From an uncultured Proteiniphilum sp. (GTDB lineage: Bacteria; Bacteroidota; Bacteroidia; Bacteroidales; Dysgonomonadaceae), in contig NZ_CALNAT010000183.1 in NCBI RefSeq assembly GCF_937873925.1, positions 1-39,893 of the forward strand: a stretch of DNA of 39,893 nucleotides. The letters run 5' to 3'. How positions within the stretch are numbered: position 1 is the first letter of the stretch; each line of letters starts with the position of its first letter. The notes under the pieces were generated by a model. It was not told the origin of the DNA and searched no databases. It saw nothing but the letters and a program-made list of their open reading frames with translations. Below, one piece after another: positions 8,055-16,695 of this stretch. The translations under genes were made by a program, and so were the position numbers.

Positions 8055-11000
8055 ATGAGGAATATACTCAGATTTGCGTTAAAAAATCCCGTTACCATCA
8101 GCATGATCGTATTGACGATCTTGCTGTTAGGTAAGATCTCGTACGACCGGCTAAATGTGGATTTGTTGCCTGATATGAATACACCGCGCCTCTTTGTGGA
8201 GTTTGAAGCCGGTGAGCGTCCGCCTGAAGAGATCGAAAAAATGTTTGTCGAAAGCATGGAGTCGATGGCGATCCGGCAAAGCGATGTGACGCAGGTATCT
8301 TCTGTTGTCAAGGCAGGATCTGCCCGCATAACGGTCGAGTACGTACAAAATAAAGATATGGATGAGGCTTTCCTTGATCTTCAGAAGGCCATGACCCCGT
8401 TTTCTCAGAATGCGGATATTGAATCCCTCAATATCACTCAACATGATCCGAATACGGCACCGGTGATGCTGATCGCCATGTCTCACCATTCGATAACGGA
8501 TATGTCGGAGTTGCGAAAAATGGCGGATAGTTATATACGTAACGAGCTCATCCGTCTTGAAGGGGTGGCCGAAGTGGCTTTGTCGGGTGAAGAAATACCT
8601 GTGTTGACCATCGAAACCGATCCGTATAAATTAAGTGCTTTCGGTATCACTATGGAAGAGATCGCTTCGAGAATCGAAACAAATAATCAAAGTATTTCCG
8701 GGGGACGGGTGAGTGAACTGGGACTACAATATTTAGTGAAGAGTTCGTCGTTGTTTACTTCCGAATCGGATTTCGAGAACCTGATCATCAGCTACAAGCC
8801 TACGGAGGTAACCACAGGAGGATCGGCTTCGCAAAATACAGGTACCAATGTAGAAAGGGCACCGTTGTTTTTACGCGAAGTGGCCACCATCAAGTTCGAA
8901 AATGCACGTCCCGATAATATTGTACGCATAAACGGGGAGCGTTGTATCGGACTGTCCGTATATAAAGAGACGCAATTTAATACGGTGAAGGCCGTTGATT
9001 TGATTACCAACCGGTTGGCTGTCATCGAGCAGGCGTTGCCGGGATATAAGTTTCAGGTCATCGGCAATCAGGGAACCTTTATCAAGCAAGCGATCGATGA
9101 GGTGAAAAACAGCGCTTTGCTGGGCATGTTGCTTGCCGTATTGGTCTTGTTTTACTTTCTTCGCCGGATAGGGACCACGCTCATTGTCAGCTTGTCCATA
9201 CCGATATCCATCATCGCCACATTCAGCATGATGTATTTCAATGGATTGACGCTTAATGTAATGACGTTAAGTGGTTTGGCTTTGGGTGCCGGGATGCTTA
9301 TCGACAATGCCATTGTGGTGATAGAGAGTATATTCCGGAATCGGGAACAAGGCCTGGATCGTGAAAAATCGATTATCGACGGAACGACCGAAATATCCGG
9401 TGCTGTCATTGCCTCTACCTTGACAACCATCGTTGTATTTATCCCCATTGTCTATTTGCATGGCACCTCGGGGGAACTCTTCAAAGATCAGGCATGGACC
9501 GTAACGTTTTCGTTGTTGTCATCGCTGTTTGTCGCCTTACTGGTAATCCCCATGTTATATGATAGGCTGTCGGGGCGGAAAAATGTTAAAACCGAGACAA
9601 AGTCCGTGCAATTCAAAGGGTATAGTAATCAGCTTCGTGGTTTGCTCGACCATCGTTGGTGGGTGATTGGCGTTTCGGCGGTTGTATTGGTTATTTCCAT
9701 ATTCCTGCTTCCGTTTATCGGTACCGAGTTTCTGCCGCGTACGGAAGGGAAAGATTTTACGATATCCGTCAAATTGCCGGAAGGTACCCGGTTGGAACGA
9801 ACCGATGCCGTGGTGAATAATCTGGAATTCCTGCTGCATACGATAAGTGAAGACAGTTTGGCTACGATATATAGCCATATCGGTAGAGGATCTTCGGAAA
9901 ATGAAATATTCGAAGGCGAACATACGGCCATGATGAAAGTTATTTTGTCCAAAGAAAGCACGACCTCGCCCGAATATGTGATCTCGCGTTTCGTGGAAGC
10001 AACGAATGATATCGATGGGTTGGAACTCTCATTCAAGCAAGATGACCAGTCATTGAGCGAGTTTTTGGGAAGCGAAGAAGCCCCCATTGTGGTGGAGGTC
10101 AAAGGAGAAGACCTGGAAGAGATCGCTTTTTTGACGGATGAAGTTTTAGTGCAAATGGCATCCATAGACGGTATTTATAATATAAAATCGTCCATGGCAG
10201 ATGGAGCGCCCGAACTTAACGTCTATATCAACCGTACCATCGCAGGAATTAATGACATTTCGGTTGCCACTGTGATCCAGCAGATCGGGCAGCAACTACA
10301 GGGTCGCGAGGTCGGAAAAATGGATTACCGGGGCGAGATGCGTGGTATCGTCATCAAAGTGCCGGATATTACTACGGGCGAATTAGGGAATTTGGTGGTA
10401 AGAAGCGGAAGCCAGGAATTCCGGTTGAATGAAATAGCGACCATTACCGGTTCGCAAGCGCCGAAAGAGATATTCCGCCGTAACCAAAGCCGCATCAACA
10501 AGATTGTGACCAATATGCATGCGGGCCGGTCCCTTGACAAGGTTGCCCAGGAAATTCATGCGGCTGTCCGGGATATCGAGCTTCCCCCGAATTATTCCAT
10601 CACGGTAACGGGGGAAGAAGAAAAACGTAAGGAGTCGATGGAAGGTCTTTTGTTTGCTTTGTTGCTTTCCGTAGTTTTGGTATACATGGTTCTGGCTTCT
10701 CAATACGAATCATTATTGCATCCGTTCACAATATTACTGACCATACCGTTTGGCCTGGTGGGTGCCGTCATGATTTTCTTAATAACCGGGATCCCCCTTA
10801 ATATCATGGGAGTGATGGGTATTATTATGTTGGCCGGGATAGCCATCAACAATTCAATCCTATTGGTCGGGCGCATCAATCAGCTGAAGACCACGATGGA
10901 CCTGACAGAGGCAATCGTGCAAGCCGGGCAACAGCGCATACGGCCGATCATCATGACATCTCTCACCACGATTTTGGTATTGCTGCCCATGACATTTAAT

Positions 11001-11144
11001 TTCGGGGAAGGCGGATCGATGCGTTCGTCAATGGCGGTGGCTGTGATAGGCGGACTCGTCACTTCCACGTTGATGAGCCTGGTTGTTATCCCGTGTGTAT
11101 ATTATGTTTTTGAACAAATGAAGCGAAGGCTAACGAAAGAATAG
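8055..11144 (+). CDS. RND-family inner-membrane efflux permease (first of a pair)
   Basis: At 1029 residues this has the normal length for an HAE-type RND pump: one N-terminal helix, a periplasmic porter loop, a helix block near 335-505, a second periplasmic loop and a final helix block near 845-1020. The fourth-helix motif reads GMLIDNAIVV, with Asp417 kept and Asn418 where AcrB has its second Asp. In the tenth-helix motif GIAINNSILLV, Asn932 sits where AcrB has Lys940. These substitutions occur in a broad non-AcrB subgroup of RND pumps, so the protein need not be inactive. It ends one base before the start of the second RND gene, which implies coupled translation and probably a heteromeric trimer, as in MdtBC. 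The substrate cannot be predicted. Confidence 0.93.
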   Translation: MRNILRFALKNPVTISMIVLTILLLGKISYDRLNVDLLPDMNTPRLFVEFEAGERPPEEIEKMFVESMESMAIRQSDVTQVSSVVKAGSARITVEYVQNKDMDEAFLDLQKAMTPFSQNADIESLNITQHDPNTAPVMLIAMSHHSITDMSELRKMADSYIRNELIRLEGVAEVALSGEEIPVLTIETDPYKLSAFGITMEEIASRIETNNQSISGGRVSELGLQYLVKSSSLFTSESDFENLIISYKPTEVTTGGSASQNTGTNVERAPLFLREVATIKFENARPDNIVRINGERCIGLSVYKETQFNTVKAVDLITNRLAVIEQALPGYKFQVIGNQGTFIKQAIDEVKNSALLGMLLAVLVLFYFLRRIGTTLIVSLSIPISIIATFSMMYFNGLTLNVMTLSGLALGAGMLIDNAIVVIESIFRNREQGLDREKSIIDGTTEISGAVIASTLTTIVVFIPIVYLHGTSGELFKDQAWTVTFSLLSSLFVALLVIPMLYDRLSGRKNVKTETKSVQFKGYSNQLRGLLDHRWWVIGVSAVVLVISIFLLPFIGTEFLPRTEGKDFTISVKLPEGTRLERTDAVVNNLEFLLHTISEDSLATIYSHIGRGSSENEIFEGEHTAMMKVILSKESTTSPEYVISRFVEATNDIDGLELSFKQDDQSLSEFLGSEEAPIVVEVKGEDLEEIAFLTDEVLVQMASIDGIYNIKSSMADGAPELNVYINRTIAGINDISVATVIQQIGQQLQGREVGKMDYRGEMRGIVIKVPDITTGELGNLVVRSGSQEFRLNEIATITGSQAPKEIFRRNQSRINKIVTNMHAGRSLDKVAQEIHAAVRDIELPPNYSITVTGEEEKRKESMEGLLFALLLSVVLVYMVLASQYESLLHPFTILLTIPFGLVGAVMIFLITGIPLNIMGVMGIIMLAGIAINNSILLVGRINQLKTTMDLTEAIVQAGQQRIRPIIMTSLTTILVLLPMTFNFGEGGSMRSSMAVAVIGGLVTSTLMSLVVIPCVYYVFEQMKRRLTKE

Positions 11145-11145
11145 G

Positions 11146-14100
11146 ATGAACTTTCTTTTAAATAGAAGAGTAACAATCAGTATGTTGTTTATTGCATCTA
11201 CCCTGTTGGGGTATGTGTCGTATAAGCAATTGCCGGTAGAACTGCTTCCCAATGCGGAGTTGCCGGTGCTGTTCGTATCCGTTAATTCACAACAGGAAAT
11301 GGATCCTGCCTATGTGGAATCGGAGGTGATCATTCCGCTGGAAGGAGCTATTAGTTCCGTGGGTGGAGTTGACCAGATACAATCGGAGATCAGCAGCCGG
11401 CAATCATCCATACGCATCGACTTTGAGAGCAATGTGAATTTCAAGACCACTTCGTTGAGGCTGGAAGAGAAGATGAAGGAAGTATCGGCTTCTCTTCCGG
11501 ATGGTTTTACCGTGCGTGTGCAGAAAATGGACGTGTCGATGATGAACAACACTTTCATGTCGCTGCAAGTGCGCGGGTCCGGAGGGGTCGACCGTGTACG
11601 TCATATTGCGGACGAGGAAGTGCTGTCTGAATTGGAGAATATTGACGGAATAGCTGCAGTACGGGTATTCGGAGGACGTGAACGGGTTATTGAGGTCCAG
11701 TTAAATAAGGATGCGAGTAAAGCATTGAATATCACTCCTTCCCGGTTAAGTAGTTTATTGAACAGCAACGCGCGTGAAAAAGTCTTTGTCGGTACCGCCA
11801 AAGAAACGGACAGCCACTATTTCGTTCATGTAAACTCGTCGTATACCAACGTGTCGGACCTGGAAAATCTCGTGATTGCCCCCGGTCCTGTCTTTTTGAA
11901 AGATGTAGCCACTATATTTTTCGATTTGAAAGAAGAGGTCTCTTACAGCCGTGTGAATGGAAAAGAGGCCATATCCGTTTCACTTGTCAATGATGCACAA
12001 GCGAATCTCATTAACCTGTCGCACCGTACGTTAGATGCAATTGACCAGTTGAACGAACGATTGGAGATCCTGGACGTGGAGATCGTGGTCGATTCGAATA
12101 CGGCCGAAACGATGGAGAACAACATCAACCAGATCATCAACCTTGCTTTGATGGGAGGTTTTTTGGCTGTCCTGGTGCTTTGGTTTTTCCTGAAAAATGT
12201 CCGGTTGGTACTTTTCATTGCCCTCTCTATCCCCATATCTGTTTTCACGGCTTTCAACTTTTTCTATTATGCAGGAATTTCCGTCAATAGCCTTACGCTT
12301 GTCGGTATGGCTTTGGCGGTAGGTATGTTGCTGGACAACAGCATTGTCGTCCTGGAAAATATCTATCGGTTGTCGGGGACGGGCATGCCTGCCGGCGAGT
12401 CGGTTACCCAGGGAACAAAAGAGGTGTGGCGTTCGATTGTGGCGGCAACCTTCACTACGATAATCATTTTTCTTCCTTTTATCTTTTCGGATAACTTCCT
12501 GCTCAAACTCATGGGGTCACACATCGGTGTATCGATCATCTCTACCCTTCTGGTCTCTTTGGCCGTGGCGTTGTTGTTCGTGCCGATGACGGCCTATTTT
12601 GTTTTACGCAGTAAAAAGAGTGAAAGTGTTTTTTATGAAAAAGTATCCTTGACACAACGCCCGATTCAGGTATACCTCGTTCTGTTGAAGGCATGCATGC
12701 GAAATCCCGGCGTGACCATTTTCGGATCCGTCATTTTGCTTTTTGTCATCTTGCTCTTATCGCTTTCGACAGCTACACAGCAACAGAGAGAGGTGGATTC
12801 GGATCGTTTCAATATTTATGTCACGATGCCTACCGGTAGCACGTTGGAGAGTACCGATAACGTGGTTAAGGTGTTGGAAGAACGCCTGGAAGAAATTCCG
12901 GAAAAGAAAGACCTGATCAGTCGTGTGAATGAGGAAGAAGCTGCTTTGACACTCATTTTGCAGGAAGATTTTCAAAAGATCGGAAAACGCGGGATATCCG
13001 ATATCAAAGCCGACGTGCAATCCAAAATCCCGGATGTGGGAGGCGCGGAGATCTATGTGGCGGATGCTACGGGAGGCGGACAAAACAATGCCGGCGGGTT
13101 GAGCGGAATGGTAGGTTTCATGAACTTGCTCGGTATCGGTGATAACCAGGAAAGGATCATCATCAAAGGTTCGGATTATGAGATGATGCAATTGGTTGCC
13201 CAGGATATTCAATATCAAATAGATCAACAGGACTTCATACAAAGTTCCCGGGTTTCTTTTATGCGTCGCCAGCCTGAGATACTGCTTGATTTCGATCAAA
13301 TATTACTCACTTCGTACGGTATCACACGTGCCAACATATTGACCGGATTGTCTGAATTGAACACGGAACTTTCGTCGGGAACAACATTCAAGGTAGGCGA
13401 AGAATCGTATGATATTATTATTCGGGACCAAACGCCCGAAGAGGAAGAGGAGCAGCAGAGAAGACAAAAAACCATAGATGATCTTGAAGCGGTGCAAATC
13501 ATGAATACAAGCGGCGGTTTGCATAACCTGAATGATATTGCAACGGTCAACAAGGGATTTGGGCGTTCCCGCATCATACGCGTCAATCAGGATAAACAAC
13601 TTGAGGTGCGCTTCGGATTTTTACGAAGCGTCACGCAATCCAAAACGTTGCTTGAAGGGTATCGCACGGATATCGATCAGTTGATTGCTGCCTATAACCT
13701 GCCGGCAGGTGTAGCCATTGAGGTCATCCATGAAGAAGACCAGTTCGCGGAGTTTAAATTCCTTATCCTCGCTGCTTTTCTATTGATCTTCATGATCCTG
13801 GCAATGGTGTTTGAGTCCGTCACTACCCCTTTGGTGATGCTCTTTTCCATCCCGCTGGCCGCCATCGGTTCGCTGCTTGCATTGATCATCACCGGAAACA
13901 GCCTCCTGAATGCGAATACATTAATGGGATTCCTCATCTTGGTGGGGGTGGTCGTCAACAACGGCATTATCCTGATCGATTATTCAAATATACTTCGGAA
14001 GCGGGGATTCCGCCGTGAACGGGCGTTGATGACAGCCGGACTGTCGCGTATCCGTCCGATCCTGATCACGGCCATTACGACAATTATTGCCATGCTTCCC

Positions 14101-15840
14101 TTGGCCATGGGCGATACGGAATATGCGGGGGCTATCGGCGCGCCATTTGCCATCACCGTGATCGGGGGGCTTGCGTTTTCAACCTTGCTGACGCTTGTGA
14201 TTATCCCAACAGTGAATATGGGACTGGAAAATACGTTGGAATGGTATCGCACGCTGTCTGTAAAAACAAAAACAATTCATCTCGTGCTTTTTATAATGGG
14301 TGTGGCATGTATCTACCTGTATGCCGACGGAATGTTGTATCAATTGCTATACCTTGTGGTGCTTTTAATACTTATCCCGGGAGTTACCTATTTTGCGCAG
14401 ACCAGCCTGCGCCGTGCCAAAGCAGATATCGTTGATCCGGATCAGGAAATACACATTGTCGTACGCAGCCTGGTAAAGATCTATGACCGTTCCGGACGTT
14501 TTATGCGTGAATGGAACAGCGGATTAGAAATACGACGACGTTTGGGGCTGAGTGGCGAATACCATTCGCTGAAGGATTTCACCAATGTCCTCTGGCAATT
14601 TATCCTTTGGGGATTCGGCATCTATTTCACTTACTTTTATATCGAAAGCAAATTGTGGGGCTTCCTGCTGTCTTTTGTTATATATGCCGCCACGCTTTAC
14701 TTATGGCGCAAGGTAAGGGCATACCTGTTTTATCGTTTCAAAGGAAGCAAGGCAGTGAAATACATGAATCGCATCATTTTCTGGAGCATACCCATCCTGA
14801 TCCTGTGGGGCCTTTACAAAAAGCTGGATAATCTTCCGATGGTTTTGATAATCGGAGTTTTGTGGGGATTGGGTATCGCCATTTATGTTTCTTCTCAATA
14901 CCTCTATGCGAAAAATGTCAATATCGAGCGCATAACAGGCCGGTTTGCCGGATTGAAACGTTCCTATTTCCGCATGGTTATGAATGTTCCGCTGATCGGT
15001 AAGCGGCGTCGTCCGTTTAAAGCACTGCGTAGTGTGTCGTTTGAAATAAAAACGGGCATGTTCGGATTACTTGGACCGAACGGGGCGGGAAAATCGACTT
15101 TGATGCGTATTGTTACGGGTATTCTGGAACAAAGCTATGGCAGCATCTGGATCAACGGATTAGATACCCGTGTATACCGGGAAGAACTGCAGAGTTTGAT
15201 TGGTTTCCTTCCGCAAGAGTTCGGGACGTATGAAAACATGACGTCCTGGGAGTTCCTGGATTATCAGGCTATCCTTAAAGGCTTAACCGACGAAAAAGTA
15301 CGCAGTGAACGAATCGGGTACGTATTGAAGGCGGTACATATGTATGAACGCAAAGATGATAAGATCGGTTCTTTTTCGGGCGGAATGAAGCAACGTATAG
15401 GTATTGCCCTGATCCTCCTGCATTTGCCACGTATTCTTGTCGTAGATGAACCTACGGCAGGACTTGACCCACGCGAACGTATCCGCTTCCGTAACTTATT
15501 GGTGGAGTTGAGTAAAGACCGCATTGTCATCTTTTCCACCCATATCATTGAAGATATTTCCAGCTCTTGCAACCAGGTAGTGGTGGTGGACAAAGGAGAG
15601 TTGAAGTATTTCGGAATACCGGAGAAAATGGTGGATATGGCTGTGGGTAAAGTATGGCAGTTCCTGATCGATAAGGAGTCGTTCGACGAAAAATTAGACA
15701 AATCGTTGGTGGTGCATAATATTCAGGATGGAGATCAGATACAAGTGCGTTATATCTCGGTGGCAAAGCCTTATCCGGGTGCAGTACGGGCTGAAGCCAA
15801 CCTTGAGGATGCCTACTTATGTTTATTGAAAAATATCTGA
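11146..15840 (+). CDS. RND permease fused to an ABC ATPase through extra membrane helices
   Basis: At 1564 residues this is about 500 longer than a normal RND pump. Residues 1 to about 1025 are a complete RND permease (GMLLDNSIVV with Asp397/Asn398; GVVVNNGIIL with Asn938/Asn939). Two further helices follow (about 1043-1085), then a soluble stretch with VVRSLVKIYDR (1105-1115) that looks like the first strand and A-loop of an ABC ATPase. Four more helices (about 1147-1255) come next. The rest of the ATPase then follows: Walker A GPNGAGKST (1310-1318), signature SGGMKQ (1411-1416), Walker B Asp1434-Glu1435 and H-loop His1466. All catalytic motifs are intact and the frame is open throughout. 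It starts one base after the previous stop and ends four bases before the next gene. Whether ATP hydrolysis drives the RND part or only an ABC-2 partner is unknown. Confidence 0.92.
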   Translation: MNFLLNRRVTISMLFIASTLLGYVSYKQLPVELLPNAELPVLFVSVNSQQEMDPAYVESEVIIPLEGAISSVGGVDQIQSEISSRQSSIRIDFESNVNFKTTSLRLEEKMKEVSASLPDGFTVRVQKMDVSMMNNTFMSLQVRGSGGVDRVRHIADEEVLSELENIDGIAAVRVFGGRERVIEVQLNKDASKALNITPSRLSSLLNSNAREKVFVGTAKETDSHYFVHVNSSYTNVSDLENLVIAPGPVFLKDVATIFFDLKEEVSYSRVNGKEAISVSLVNDAQANLINLSHRTLDAIDQLNERLEILDVEIVVDSNTAETMENNINQIINLALMGGFLAVLVLWFFLKNVRLVLFIALSIPISVFTAFNFFYYAGISVNSLTLVGMALAVGMLLDNSIVVLENIYRLSGTGMPAGESVTQGTKEVWRSIVAATFTTIIIFLPFIFSDNFLLKLMGSHIGVSIISTLLVSLAVALLFVPMTAYFVLRSKKSESVFYEKVSLTQRPIQVYLVLLKACMRNPGVTIFGSVILLFVILLLSLSTATQQQREVDSDRFNIYVTMPTGSTLESTDNVVKVLEERLEEIPEKKDLISRVNEEEAALTLILQEDFQKIGKRGISDIKADVQSKIPDVGGAEIYVADATGGGQNNAGGLSGMVGFMNLLGIGDNQERIIIKGSDYEMMQLVAQDIQYQIDQQDFIQSSRVSFMRRQPEILLDFDQILLTSYGITRANILTGLSELNTELSSGTTFKVGEESYDIIIRDQTPEEEEEQQRRQKTIDDLEAVQIMNTSGGLHNLNDIATVNKGFGRSRIIRVNQDKQLEVRFGFLRSVTQSKTLLEGYRTDIDQLIAAYNLPAGVAIEVIHEEDQFAEFKFLILAAFLLIFMILAMVFESVTTPLVMLFSIPLAAIGSLLALIITGNSLLNANTLMGFLILVGVVVNNGIILIDYSNILRKRGFRRERALMTAGLSRIRPILITAITTIIAMLPLAMGDTEYAGAIGAPFAITVIGGLAFSTLLTLVIIPTVNMGLENTLEWYRTLSVKTKTIHLVLFIMGVACIYLYADGMLYQLLYLVVLLILIPGVTYFAQTSLRRAKADIVDPDQEIHIVVRSLVKIYDRSGRFMREWNSGLEIRRRLGLSGEYHSLKDFTNVLWQFILWGFGIYFTYFYIESKLWGFLLSFVIYAATLYLWRKVRAYLFYRFKGSKAVKYMNRIIFWSIPILILWGLYKKLDNLPMVLIIGVLWGLGIAIYVSSQYLYAKNVNIERITGRFAGLKRSYFRMVMNVPLIGKRRRPFKALRSVSFEIKTGMFGLLGPNGAGKSTLMRIVTGILEQSYGSIWINGLDTRVYREELQSLIGFLPQEFGTYENMTSWEFLDYQAILKGLTDEKVRSERIGYVLKAVHMYERKDDKIGSFSGGMKQRIGIALILLHLPRILVVDEPTAGLDPRERIRFRNLLVELSKDRIVIFSTHIIEDISSSCNQVVVVDKGELKYFGIPEKMVDMAVGKVWQFLIDKESFDEKLDKSLVVHNIQDGDQIQVRYISVAKPYPGAVRAEANLEDAYLCLLKNI

Positions 15841-15844
15841 TGCT

Positions 15845-16561
15845 ATGAGTTTGAAAAAATATATAGTTTTGACAACTAAGATCGTGCGGTATAACCTAAA
15901 GATTATATTTGCCGGTAAATTCTTTTGGTTTCTTTTGGCTGCTTTTGCCTTTTTTGCCTTTTTCATGTTTCAACAAGCATGGAACAGGGCCGAAATCAAC
16001 GAAGGGTCGATCTATAATTTATTATTGTTCCCTTGTTTGCTGCTCATTTTCTATCCGGTCGTTTTCGGTATTCAAAATGATGAAGACAATCGGATTTTGG
16101 AAATTATTTTCGGTATACCCAATTACCGTTATAAAGTATGGGGTGTCCGTATGCTGATGATTTATGTGGCAAATTATTTCATCCTGGTCATTTTTGCTTA
16201 TGTCGCCCGTGTTTTGCTTTACCCGGTCAATGTGTTTGAAATGGCCGCTCAGCTTATTTTTCCGATGCTGTTTTTCGGCAATCTGGCTTTTATGTTTTCG
16301 ACAATCACAAGGAGCGGCAACGGTACGGCAGTGATCATGATTATTTTCGGCCTTGTGTTTTTTATTTTCGTGAATGCCAATAATCAGATGGCTAATTCAT
16401 ATTGGAATGTTTTCCTGAATCCGTTTTCCATCCCTTCCGACATCCACCCCATGATCTGGCAAAACACTGTCCTCAAAAGTCGTTTTTTCCTGATTATCGG
16501 TGGTATCGTATGGCTGATGGTCGGCTTCCTCAACCTTCAAAAACGAGAGAAATTCGTGTAA
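15845..16561 (+). CDS. Small ABC-2-type membrane protein, six helices
   Basis: The 238-residue protein has six clear hydrophobic segments, near residues 22-40, 56-76, 100-122, 130-150, 158-175 and 210-232. Its first cytoplasmic loop carries NDEDNRILEIIFGIPNYRYKV, matching in position and style the loop of the larger permease at the other end of the operon (SDKKLDTSEVFYVHPLSNAEY). That is a typical ABC-2 permease feature. It has no large periplasmic domain. It starts four bases after the RND-ABC fusion gene, so translation is probably coupled and its natural partner is the fused ATPase. It is the last gene of the operon; the next gene is convergent. The 134 bases between them show no convincing terminator. 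Confidence 0.75.
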   Translation: MSLKKYIVLTTKIVRYNLKIIFAGKFFWFLLAAFAFFAFFMFQQAWNRAEINEGSIYNLLLFPCLLLIFYPVVFGIQNDEDNRILEIIFGIPNYRYKVWGVRMLMIYVANYFILVIFAYVARVLLYPVNVFEMAAQLIFPMLFFGNLAFMFSTITRSGNGTAVIMIIFGLVFFIFVNANNQMANSYWNVFLNPFSIPSDIHPMIWQNTVLKSRFFLIIGGIVWLMVGFLNLQKREKFV

Positions 16562-16695
16562 AGGATTATCATCGGATACTGTTTTCCCTATACATCCTAT
16601 TTTCTTCCAAGGTAACTATTTAATTTTGAGTAATCAAGATTTAAATAATTGAAGTTTGAATAATTTTGTTTCTGATAACCCATAGGATGTTCCCT

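Noticed and set aside
8055..15840. RND genes judged inactive because of missing AcrB relay residues
   Set aside because: The same Asp-Asn and Asn-Asn patterns occur widely in other RND subgroups, so inactivity cannot be concluded.
16592..16690. Inverted repeat ACATCCTAT / ATAGGATGT between the convergent genes
   Set aside because: The arms are about 80 bases apart, short and AT-rich, with no U-run, so chance is as likely as a terminator.
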